Of a stretch of DNA of 52,847 nt, positions 9,979 through 17,606 are shown in pieces. The notes beneath the pieces were generated by a model. That model made no database searches, had not been told where the DNA came from, and saw only the letters and a program-made list of their open reading frames with translations. This stretch comes from an uncultured Acidobacteriota bacterium (GTDB lineage Bacteria; Acidobacteriota; Vicinamibacteria; Vicinamibacterales; UBA2999). The position numbers and the translations under genes are program-made. Each line of letters starts with the position of its first letter. The first letter of the stretch is position 1. The stretch spans positions 1 to 52,847 of the forward strand of contig CADEFD010000017.1 in assembly GCA_902826515.1 (NCBI GenBank), written 5' to 3'.

Positions 9979-10015
9979 AAAGGGCCGGTGTTCACGCACC
10001 GGCCCTTTTGTTTTT
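9979..10015 (+). terminator. strong Rho-independent terminator
   Basis: AAAGGGCCGGTG (9979-9990) pairs perfectly with CACCGGCCCTTT (9997-10008) around a 6-nt loop and is followed by TGTTTTT. It is the clearest intrinsic terminator in the window and separates the two Fn3 paralogues from the metalloprotease-like pair. Confidence 0.92.
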
Positions 10016-10059
10016 GGCGCAAGACCGGCGCGCGCCGGACGTGGTATTCCTGAGGTGGC

Positions 10060-12045
10060 ATGACTCTGTTGTCGCGTGTGCTCGTCGCCCTCGTCAGTCT
10101 CGGCCTCCTCCGCCTGCCCGCCGCGGCGCAGCCCGTCGCCTCCACGCCGGAGGCGCTGGTGCTGCGCGGCCGCGTGGCGGGCTCGGATGCGCGTTGGGAC
10201 GCCAACAACGCGCTCTACACGTACGTGACGATCGACGTGACGCGTGTGGTGCTCGGCAGCGGCGTGCCGGCGCGCATCGTGGTGAAGCAGCTTGGCGGCG
10301 AACGTGGCGGCATCGGATTGTGGATCGCCGGACAGGCGGCCTTCGCAGCCGACGAAGACGTGCTCCTCGAGCTCGTGGCGCGGCCCGCGGATGGCACGCT
10401 CCTCACGGCGGGTCTGGGCCACGGCAAGTGGCGCGTCGAGACCGATGCCGTGACCGGCGCGGAAACCGCCGTGCAGCGCAGTGATGCCGGCACCGAGACG
10501 CGCCGGCCGCTCGACGACGTGGCGCTCACGCTCGCGAGCGGGCGGATGCCGCTCAGTGCGTTCACTGCCGCGCCGGCGGAGTTCTCCGCGGCGCTGCGCG
10601 GGGCCAGCGCCGCGTTCGCGTATCTGCCGACCGACGGGGGGTATCCGGCGCGCTGGCACGAGGTCGATACCAACCAGGCGGTGTTCGTCGATCATCCGAG
10701 CGTGTTGCCCGGGACGTGGACCGGCAGCGCCGCCGACGCAACGGCGGCGATCACGCTCTGGCGCAACTCCGGAATGGATCTGGACCTGCGCGACGGCGGC
10801 GCGAGTCTCGCGCCGGGCGTGTGCCCGTCGAGCTTCACCGGCAACGGCCGCATCAGCGTGGCCTACAACGACCCCTGCAGCGTTCCCGGCAGCGAATGGG
10901 TCGTCGGCGGCGGGTACTACACGACCGGCGATCTGCGCACCGTGAACGGCGTCACCTTCCAGAAGTTCCTCCAGGGCTTCGTCGTACTGAACGACTCCGG
11001 GCCGCAGACCTCGTCGGCCGGCTGCTTCCGCGACGCCATCACGCACGGCCTCGGTCATGCGCTCGGCCTCGGCCACTCCGACAGTTCCACGGCCATCATG
11101 CAGGCCGCGCCGCCCTCGAACTGCGCGAGTGGCCCGCGCGGTCTGGGCGCTGACGACACGGCCGGCATCACGGCGATCTACGAAGGTATTCCGAGCAGCG
11201 CCAGTCCGCCGGACACACCCACCGCGTTCACCGTCACCTCGGCACTCTCGACCGTCATCATGAACTGGACGCCGGCGAGCACGGGCGGCCAGGCGCAGCG
11301 CTTCCTCATCGACGCCGGCACGGCGCCAGGCACCTACAACCTCGGCACGATCGTCGTGAACGCGCCGGCGACGTCGTTTGCCGCCGGGCCCGCCGGTGTG
11401 GGCGTGTACTACCTGCGGCTGCGCGCGCAGAACGCCCTTGGCACGAGCGCGCCCACGCCGGAGCGGTCGGTCAACGTCGGCAACTGCACGGCGCCGCCAG
11501 CGCCGGCCTCCTTCACCGCGACCTCGAACGACACGTTCGTGAACCTGCAGTGGACGCCGCCGGCTTCGGGTGTCGTGCAGGGATACCAGGTGGTCGCCGG
11601 CAGCGCGCCGGGTGCGGCCAATCTCGCGGTGCTGCCCTATCCCGCCACCGTGACCTCGCTTGGCGCGCCGGTCGCCTACGGCACCTACTACGTGCGCGTG
11701 CATGCGACCAACGTCTGCGGCCTCAGCCCGCCGTCGAACGAAGTCGTGCTGGTGGTGCAGCCGTGCGCGGCGCCGCCGACGGCGCCGGTCGGCCTCGTCG
11801 GTTCGCAGTCGGGCGGCGTCGTGACGCTGGCCTGGACGGCGCCGTCGGGTATCTCGCCGACGAGCTACACCATCGTGGCCGGGAGCGCACCCGGCGCGAG
11901 CGACATCCTCGTCTATCCGACGGGCACGACGGCCACCGGCCTTGCGGCGCCCGCGCCCCGCGGCACGTATCACGTGCGGGTCATCGCCACCAACGCATGC
12001 GGCCAGAGCGGAGCCTCGAATGAGGTCACGGTGGTCGTTCCGTAG
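10060..12045 (+). CDS. secreted matrixin-like metalloprotease homologue with Fn3 repeats, catalytic Glu missing
   Basis: Exported protein of 661 residues: signal peptide (1-23, PAAAQ), a matrixin-like domain to about residue 375, then three Fn3-like domains. The zinc motif reads HGLGHALGLGH (residues 329-339), so all three His ligands and the Gly are present. The general-base Glu of HExxHxxGxxH is Gly330 (codon GGC at 11047-11049). A Met-turn candidate follows (STAIM, M347). Fn3 domains 2 and 3 each have a CxAPP start and NxCG end. It may be an inactive binding protein or use another base. The next gene overlaps its end by 26 nt, suggesting coupled translation of both. Confidence 0.8.
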   Translation: MTLLSRVLVALVSLGLLRLPAAAQPVASTPEALVLRGRVAGSDARWDANNALYTYVTIDVTRVVLGSGVPARIVVKQLGGERGGIGLWIAGQAAFAADEDVLLELVARPADGTLLTAGLGHGKWRVETDAVTGAETAVQRSDAGTETRRPLDDVALTLASGRMPLSAFTAAPAEFSAALRGASAAFAYLPTDGGYPARWHEVDTNQAVFVDHPSVLPGTWTGSAADATAAITLWRNSGMDLDLRDGGASLAPGVCPSSFTGNGRISVAYNDPCSVPGSEWVVGGGYYTTGDLRTVNGVTFQKFLQGFVVLNDSGPQTSSAGCFRDAITHGLGHALGLGHSDSSTAIMQAAPPSNCASGPRGLGADDTAGITAIYEGIPSSASPPDTPTAFTVTSALSTVIMNWTPASTGGQAQRFLIDAGTAPGTYNLGTIVVNAPATSFAAGPAGVGVYYLRLRAQNALGTSAPTPERSVNVGNCTAPPAPASFTATSNDTFVNLQWTPPASGVVQGYQVVAGSAPGAANLAVLPYPATVTSLGAPVAYGTYYVRVHATNVCGLSPPSNEVVLVVQPCAAPPTAPVGLVGSQSGGVVTLAWTAPSGISPTSYTIVAGSAPGASDILVYPTGTTATGLAAPAPRGTYHVRVIATNACGQSGASNEVTVVVP

Positions 12046-13807
12046 CACCGCGCTCGTCGTGTTCGTCGCGGCGGCGCTGACCTCCGCGACCTCGACGGCG
12101 CAGGGCCCGGCGCCGCTCTTCGCGACGTCGGCCTCCGCGCGCGACACCAGAGTGTCATCGGCCGGACCGCGTCCGGTCCGCGCGCGACGCGTCACCGCAC
12201 GCGCGCACCTGCTGACGGCGGCGATGGACGCCGCGGCCGCGCCCGACGCGCCGTTCCTGCTCAATCTTTTCGACGACGTATCGCTGGCGCTGCGCCGCGT
12301 GCGCATTGACGACGCCACTCCGGGCCATCGCACATGGATCGGCACGAGCGGCGGCGGCGACGACGTCGTGGCCGCGCTCACCGTGGGGCCTGGCGGACTG
12401 ACCGGCCGCGTCGTGGCGCGCGGCATCGCCTACGCCATCGAGGCGGCCGGCGCCGGCGACGCGGTCGTGCAGGAGCTGCCCGCGTTCGACGCGCCGCCGG
12501 AGCTGCCGGCTCGCATCGCTCCGGCCACCGCGCGTGATGCTGCGCCACGGGCGAACCTGTCGATCGCGGCGGATGGCCCGGCGCGTATCGACGTGCTCGT
12601 GCTCTACACCCCGGCCGCGCGCGTGAAGGCCGGTGGCGTCGCATCCATCGAGGCGTCGCTCGCCAACGCGGTCGCCGTGACGAACACCGCGCTGCAGCGC
12701 AGCGGCGTGGATGCGGCGCTCGCGACGGCCGCGCTCCGCGAGCTGCCGTATGTCGAATCACCTGGCGGCATCACCGATGACCTCTTTGCGCTCGGCACTG
12801 GCGGGTCGATGCAGGCGATGGTCGAGTCGATGCGCGCCGCCGCCGGCGCGGATCTGGTGGCCCTCGTGGTCGGCCGCGCCATGCCGTCGGCCGGCTGTGG
12901 TGTGGCCTACCTCGGGCCGTCCCCGTCGGCCATCACGAGTGTGACCGAAGAGGCGTGCCTGTTCGCCGGCCAGTGGTCGTTCTCGCACGAGGTCGGCCAC
13001 AATTTCGGCGCCGACCATGCCCCCGGCGATCCGGTGGTGAGTCCGGTGCCGTACGCGCGGGGCTATCGCGACAGCAACGTCCGCACGCTCATGGCGTATT
13101 CGGCGCCCGGCACACCGGCGCGCAGCCTGAACTACTCGAGCAGCACGGTGCGCGAGCCGGCCCTCACCGGCGTGCCCACCGGCAACAGCCTGCAGGACAA
13201 CGCCCGGCGCCTCGCGGAAACGGCGGCCACCGTGGCCGCATACGTCACCTCCGGGCCGCCTCCGGAGCCGCCGGGCGCGCTCACCGCCAGCGTGCTCGGC
13301 GGCACGGTGACGCTCACGTGGACGCCGCCGGCGACTGGCGGCCCGGTCAGCAGCTACCGCCTCGACGCCGGACCGGCACCCGGCGCCACCGCCTACGGCC
13401 CCTTCGTCACGACCGCGCCCGGCGTGGCGTTTCCGAACGTGTTGCCCGGACGCTACTACGCGCGCGTGCGGAGCCTAGGTCCCGGCGGCGAGAGTGCGCC
13501 GACCGCGGATGTCATCGTGGACGTCACGACGGCCTGCGCCGTGCCTGGACCGGCCACGATCGCCGCGAGCGTGTCGCCCGGCCACGTCGTGCTCCAGTGG
13601 TCCGCGCCGCCCGGCAACGGCCCGACGTCGTACGACGTCGGCATCGGCAGCGCGCCGGGCCTGCTCGATCTCGGGGTGTTCGCTGTCGGGTCACTCACGG
13701 CCGCCGCCGTGCCGGCGCCGCCTGGACACTACGTGGTGCGGGCGCGCGGCGTGAACGCATGCGGCCCGGGCGCCCCGTCCGCCGAGCTCCACGTCATGGT
13801 CCCGTGA
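12020..13807 (+). CDS. secreted metzincin zinc metalloprotease with two Fn3 domains
   Basis: Predicted extracellular peptidase of 595 residues. The signal peptide spans residues 1-28 (hydrophobic ALVVFVAAAL). A propeptide-like region continues to about 190. The catalytic domain starts at RIDVLVLYTPAARVKAGG, a reprolysin/peptidyl-Asp-metallopeptidase-like opening. It contains an intact HEVGHNFGADH (residues 323-333) and the Met-turn TLMAYSAP. Two Fn3 domains end the protein; the second has the CAVPG/NACG Cys pair. The start is chosen at the ATG overlapping the upstream stop because it gives a clean signal peptide. It is the probable active partner of the upstream glutamate-less homologue. Substrate unknown. 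Confidence 0.85.
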   Translation: MRSRWSFRSTALVVFVAAALTSATSTAQGPAPLFATSASARDTRVSSAGPRPVRARRVTARAHLLTAAMDAAAAPDAPFLLNLFDDVSLALRRVRIDDATPGHRTWIGTSGGGDDVVAALTVGPGGLTGRVVARGIAYAIEAAGAGDAVVQELPAFDAPPELPARIAPATARDAAPRANLSIAADGPARIDVLVLYTPAARVKAGGVASIEASLANAVAVTNTALQRSGVDAALATAALRELPYVESPGGITDDLFALGTGGSMQAMVESMRAAAGADLVALVVGRAMPSAGCGVAYLGPSPSAITSVTEEACLFAGQWSFSHEVGHNFGADHAPGDPVVSPVPYARGYRDSNVRTLMAYSAPGTPARSLNYSSSTVREPALTGVPTGNSLQDNARRLAETAATVAAYVTSGPPPEPPGALTASVLGGTVTLTWTPPATGGPVSSYRLDAGPAPGATAYGPFVTTAPGVAFPNVLPGRYYARVRSLGPGGESAPTADVIVDVTTACAVPGPATIAASVSPGHVVLQWSAPPGNGPTSYDVGIGSAPGLLDLGVFAVGSLTAAAVPAPPGHYVVRARGVNACGPGAPSAELHVMVP

Positions 13808-13837
13808 GCGGCGCCGCCGCCGTCCGCGTCGGCGCGT

Positions 13838-13846
13838 TGGTAGAAT
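13838..13846 (+). promoter_or_regulatory. extended -10 promoter of the GNAT gene
   Basis: TGGTAGAAT fits TGNTANNNT and ends 9 nt before the ATG. No -35 is visible. The predicted leader is 2-3 nt. Confidence 0.55.
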
Positions 13847-13855
13847 GAGCCGCCC

Positions 13856-14824
13856 ATGACCTCCGTCCATCGGCTGCGCGACGTGCCGCGCGCGGCGCTC
13901 GATGCCCTCGTCGCCGCCTATCCGCACAAGCCGTATCGCCAGTACCGCGCCTACTCGCGGCGCGAGCAGCAGGCCATCCTGCGCGCGGAGGTGGAGGCGG
14001 CACTCGCCGTCGCCGGCGAGTTCAGCCACGCGACCGGCGGCGACACGCTGCAGGCAGCGGCCATCGCCCGGCCGCTCGCCTGGGACACGGCCTATTTCGG
14101 CCTCCCGATGGGGCGCCTCGACTACGTCCTGAGCACGCCCGAGGCCACCGCGGACGACCGGCGCGCCGTCGTCGCCGCGGCGTGCGAGGCGGCGCGCGGG
14201 GCCGGCCTGCGGCACCTGACGGCGCGGTGCGATGTCGGCGATCTCGAGACGCTCGCCGTGCTCGAGGACACCGGCTTCCGCACGATGGACGCGCTGGCCA
14301 CCTTCATCATGCGGCCCGGCAGAGATACGCCGCGCGAGGTGCGTTCGGTCGGACCCGTGCGGCTCGCAACAGCGGCCGACCACGACGCGGTGCTCGCGAT
14401 CACGCGCGAGGCGTACCAGGGCTATCGCGGCCGTTTCCACCTCGACGCCCACATCCCGGCCGACCGCGCCGACGGCTTCTACGAAGAGTGGGCGCGGCAG
14501 TGCCTCGCCGGCGTCATGGCCGACCTCGTCATGGTGTCGGAAGACTCGACGGGCCGCGTCATCGGCTACCTCGCGCACCGGCGCCGCCAGCCGGCCTCGA
14601 GCATCGGCATGCCGATCTATGGCGGCGGCCTCGGCGCCTGCCGGCGCGACGCTCCGGGCGCCTACGCCAGCCTCATCCGCGAATCGGCGGTGTGGGCGCA
14701 TGGCCAGGGGGCCGTGGCCGAGTGCCAGACGCAGAACGCCAACTTCCCCGTCATCCGGGTCTACGAGTCGGTCGGCTTCCACTACGTGCGGGCCGAGTAC
14801 ACCCTGCACGCCTGGCTGGGGTAA
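13856..14824 (+). CDS. GNAT family N-acetyltransferase, WecD-like
   Basis: Predicted acetyl-CoA-dependent N-acetyltransferase of 322 residues with a C-terminal GNAT fold. The region from VRLATAADHDAVLAITREAY (about residue 168) leads to the acetyl-CoA loop, and the end NFPVIRVYESVGFHYVRAEYTLH is the classic final beta-alpha unit. The N-terminal half (AWDTAYFGLPMGRLDY, LTARCDVGDLETLAVLEDTGF) resembles WecD-type amino-sugar acetyltransferases, which have two GNAT-like halves. An amino sugar of surface glycan is therefore a possible acceptor, but this is inference. The gene is monocistronic by spacing, and an extended -10 lies directly upstream. Confidence 0.75.
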   Translation: MTSVHRLRDVPRAALDALVAAYPHKPYRQYRAYSRREQQAILRAEVEAALAVAGEFSHATGGDTLQAAAIARPLAWDTAYFGLPMGRLDYVLSTPEATADDRRAVVAAACEAARGAGLRHLTARCDVGDLETLAVLEDTGFRTMDALATFIMRPGRDTPREVRSVGPVRLATAADHDAVLAITREAYQGYRGRFHLDAHIPADRADGFYEEWARQCLAGVMADLVMVSEDSTGRVIGYLAHRRRQPASSIGMPIYGGGLGACRRDAPGAYASLIRESAVWAHGQGAVAECQTQNANFPVIRVYESVGFHYVRAEYTLHAWLG

Positions 14825-14837
14825 CCGGCGAAGGCTG

Positions 14838-14846
14838 TGTTAGAAT
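14838..14846 (+). promoter_or_regulatory. extended -10 promoter of the tRNA-Ala gene
   Basis: TGTTAGAAT matches TGNTANNNT and lies 42 nt upstream of the mature tRNA 5' end, leaving a leader of about 35 nt for RNase P to remove. Confidence 0.5.
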
Positions 14847-14888
14847 CTCGATGTTGTCGCTTCGCACGGACAACGTGCCGGTCATCGT

Positions 14889-14964
<76 letters not shown>

Positions 14965-15029
14965 CTCACTACCGGATCCCCCTTACGGGCCTGCCTTCGC
15001 ACCCGCCCGCGCAATTCCAGCCCGGGCCG

Positions 15030-15035
15030 TATACT
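15030..15035 (+). promoter_or_regulatory. -10 box of lolA
   Basis: TATACT ends 6 nt before the GTG start of lolA. A start at the usual distance falls at the GTG itself, predicting a leaderless mRNA for the lolA-secretin pair. Confidence 0.55.
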
Positions 15036-15041
15036 GAGACC

Positions 15042-15743
15042 GTGATCCCGCGCATGCCGCCCGTTCGGCGCGCCCTCGGCCTGCTCGTCCTGGCCCTGAC
15101 CGCGCTTGCCGCCCGCCCCACGGCGCAGACCGCCGCCCCGCCGACGCCGTCGTCGGCGAGTCCCGCGGCCGACGAGGTCGCCCGCCGGGTGCAGGCCCGG
15201 TACGACACGGTCGGCGACTTCGAGGGGCAGTTCACCCAGACCTACGAGGGCGGCGTGCTGCGCACGAAGACCACCGAGCGCGGCACCGTCGTCATCAAGC
15301 GTCCCGGGCGCATGCGCTGGGTCTACACCAGCCCGGAGCGCAAGGAATTCGTCTCAAATGGCGTGAAGGTCTACGCCTACTTCCCCGCCGACCGCCAGGT
15401 GCTCGTGAGCGACGCCCCGAAAGGGGCAGACACGACGCCGGCGCTCTTCCTGACCGGCCAGGCGAACCTGGCGCGCGACTTCGTCGCCTCGGCCATGGCC
15501 GTGCCCGGCGCCGCCCCCGGCCTGCTCGGACTGAAGCTCGTGGCCCGCAAGCCCGACCCCGACTTCGAGTGGCTGGCCATCGCGGTCGACCCGGTGAGCT
15601 TCCAGATCCGCCACCTCGTGGCCCTCGATCGCCAGGGCGGCCGGTCGTCCTTCACGTTCACCAACCTGAAGGAGAACCAGCGCCCGCCCGATACACTCTT
15701 CGAGTTCCGCATCCCCAAGGGCGTGGACGTCGTCACGCAATGA
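15042..15743 (+). CDS. lolA: outer-membrane lipoprotein carrier protein LolA
   Basis: Periplasmic chaperone that takes lipoproteins from LolCDE to the outer membrane. A 29-residue Sec signal peptide (RRALGLLVLALTALAARPTAQ) is followed by the half-barrel core: FEGQFTQTYEGGVLRTKTTERGTVVIKRPGRMRWVY is the diagnostic opening and TDLFEF-like DTLFEFRIPKGVDVV the ending. Length (233) is normal. The GTG at 15042 is preferred since the -10 box lies directly upstream; ATG at 15054 would also leave a signal peptide. Its stop overlaps the ATG of the secretin lipoprotein (ATGA), so client and chaperone are translationally coupled. Confidence 0.9.
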   Translation: MIPRMPPVRRALGLLVLALTALAARPTAQTAAPPTPSSASPAADEVARRVQARYDTVGDFEGQFTQTYEGGVLRTKTTERGTVVIKRPGRMRWVYTSPERKEFVSNGVKVYAYFPADRQVLVSDAPKGADTTPALFLTGQANLARDFVASAMAVPGAAPGLLGLKLVARKPDPDFEWLAIAVDPVSFQIRHLVALDRQGGRSSFTFTNLKENQRPPDTLFEFRIPKGVDVVTQ

Positions 15744-17593
15744 CCCGCGAACTGTCCTCCCGCCGTCTGTCGCGTGTCCGGGCCGCCGGCCTGTGGCTGT
15801 TCGTCCTCGCACTCGGGGCCTGCGCATCGGGCGGCAACAACCTGCGCCTGGCGCGGATCGCCGAGCAGCAGCAGGACTACGACCTCGCGGTCGCCGAATA
15901 CACCAAGGCCGCCCGCAGCCGTCCCGACGACCGCACCATCCGCCTGTCGCTCGACCGCGCCAAGCTGCGCGCCTCGCAGGACCACTTCGCACGCGCCCGC
16001 CGTCATGCCGCCACCGGCAAGACCAACGAGGCGCTGGTCGAATACCAGCTCGCCTCGGAACTGAATCCGGGCAACGGCGAGATCCAGGACGAACTGCGCA
16101 CGCTGCGCGCCCAGATGCGCACGCAGGTCGCCATCGACCGCGGCGGCAAGACCACGCTCGAAGCCCTCATCAAGGACAGCCTCGCGGCGCCGCTGCCGGG
16201 CGCCGACGTCCCGCCCGACATCACGCTGCCCGACTCGCTCATCTTCCGCGAAGCCGGCGCCCGCGACATCTTCACCGCCATCGGCAAGTTCGCGAACATG
16301 AGCGTGGTCTTCGATCCCACCTTCCGCGATCAGACGCTGAGCATCGACCTGCGCAAGGCGCCGCTCGCCGAGGCCCTCTCGGCCGTGGGCACGGCAACGC
16401 GGCACTTCTGGCGCGTCACGGCGCCGCGCACCGTCACCGTGGTGCCCGACACGGCGGCGAAGCGCCGCGAGTACGAGGAAGAGATCGTCCGCACGTTCTT
16501 CCTGAGCAACGCCGATCTCAAGGAAACCGTGGACGTGCTGCGTATCGTCGTGGACGCGCGGCGCCTCGCGCCGGTGGCCGCCACGAACGCCATCACGATC
16601 AAGGACACGCCTGAACGTGTCGCCGCGGCCGGCCGCATCATCCAGGCCATCGACAAGGCGCGCCCGGAAGTGGTCATCGACGTCGAGCTGCTCGAGGTCG
16701 ATCGCACGCGCCTGCAGGACTACGGGCTGCAGATTGCGTCGCCCACATCCACGCCCACCGGCATCGACGGCCAGGCGGCCATCGGCCGCGAGAACCTCAC
16801 GCTGCGCGACCTGCGCAGCCTCACCTCCGCCGACGTGCTGCTCACGAACCTGCCGGGGCTGTACTACCGTCTGCTCAAGAGCGACACCAACACGCGCACG
16901 CTCGCCAACCCGCAGCTGCGCACGACCGAAGGTATCGCCGCGCAGGCCCGTTTCGGCGAACGGGTGCCGGTGCCGGTCACGACGTTTTCGCCGATTGCCG
17001 CCGGCGGCGTGCAGACGCAGCCGATCACGTCGTTCAACTACGAGAACATCGGCGTCAACATCGACATCACGCCGCGCATGCACCACGACGACGACGTGTC
17101 GCTGGCCGTGAAGGTCGAAATCAGCAGCATCTCCGGCAGCGGCTTCGGCGGCCTGCCCACGTTCGGGAACCGCTCGATCAGCACCGTCATCCGCCTGCGC
17201 GACGGCGAGACGAACATGCTGGCCGGGCTCATCCGCGACGACGAGCGCAAGGTGGCGTCGGGCATCAAGGGGCTGAGCGACATCCCGGTCATCGGCCGCA
17301 TCTTCGCCTTCAACCGGCTCGAGACGCAGCAGACCGACATCATCCTCACGCTCACGCCGCACATCGTGCGCGTGCTCGACCTGACGGACGTCGACGTGCG
17401 CGCGTTCAAGGTGGGCCGCGATACCGGCACGACGATCATCGACGTGCCGGCGCCGACGCCCAATCGGCCGCCGGGAGCCGAAGGCGCTGGCGTGCAGCCG
17501 GCGGCACCCGTGCTGCGCCCGGCGCCGGCGGTGCCAGGGACGGCCTCGCCGCTCAAGCCGCCACCACCTCCACCCCCGCCGCCCGGCCGCTGA
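15740..17593 (+). CDS. TPR-containing lipoprotein secretin (GspD/PilQ-like)
   Basis: Predicted outer-membrane channel subunit of a type II secretion or type IV pilus machine, 617 residues. The signal ends in a lipobox LGAC (Cys about residue 30). Two to three TPR-like helices follow (about 40-135, EQQQDYDLAVAEYTKAAR). An STN/N0-like domain (FREAGARDIFTAIGKFANMS) and N1-like domain come next. The C-terminal secretin domain has VIDVELLEVDRTRLQDYGLQ, GVNIDITPRMHHDD and the late IPVIGRIFAFNRLETQQTDIILTLTPHIV. The protein ends in a Pro-rich stretch including nine prolines. No other secretion genes adjoin it, so the machine it serves cannot be named. ATGA overlap with lolA. Confidence 0.87.
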   Translation: MTRELSSRRLSRVRAAGLWLFVLALGACASGGNNLRLARIAEQQQDYDLAVAEYTKAARSRPDDRTIRLSLDRAKLRASQDHFARARRHAATGKTNEALVEYQLASELNPGNGEIQDELRTLRAQMRTQVAIDRGGKTTLEALIKDSLAAPLPGADVPPDITLPDSLIFREAGARDIFTAIGKFANMSVVFDPTFRDQTLSIDLRKAPLAEALSAVGTATRHFWRVTAPRTVTVVPDTAAKRREYEEEIVRTFFLSNADLKETVDVLRIVVDARRLAPVAATNAITIKDTPERVAAAGRIIQAIDKARPEVVIDVELLEVDRTRLQDYGLQIASPTSTPTGIDGQAAIGRENLTLRDLRSLTSADVLLTNLPGLYYRLLKSDTNTRTLANPQLRTTEGIAAQARFGERVPVPVTTFSPIAAGGVQTQPITSFNYENIGVNIDITPRMHHDDDVSLAVKVEISSISGSGFGGLPTFGNRSISTVIRLRDGETNMLAGLIRDDERKVASGIKGLSDIPVIGRIFAFNRLETQQTDIILTLTPHIVRVLDLTDVDVRAFKVGRDTGTTIIDVPAPTPNRPPGAEGAGVQPAAPVLRPAPAVPGTASPLKPPPPPPPPPGR

Positions 17594-17599
17594 GCGGCC
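17585..17599. terminator. small hairpin at the secretin/murA convergence
   Basis: GGCCGC and GCGGCC flank the secretin stop codon TGA as a 3-nt loop. Only 13 nt separate this gene from convergent murA. There is no T-tract, so the terminator call is weak. Confidence 0.3.
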
Positions 17600-17606
17600 G
17601 TCCTGC

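Noticed and set aside
8767..12426. Very long antisense open frame (1219 codons) across the Fn3 genes
   Set aside because: Stop-poor complement of GC-rich repeats. The product is Arg/Gly/His-rich without any recognisable motif and crosses a strong terminator and several real genes.
13691..14809. Antisense open frame over the GNAT gene
   Set aside because: Low-complexity translation; the plus strand has a complete GNAT domain and promoter.
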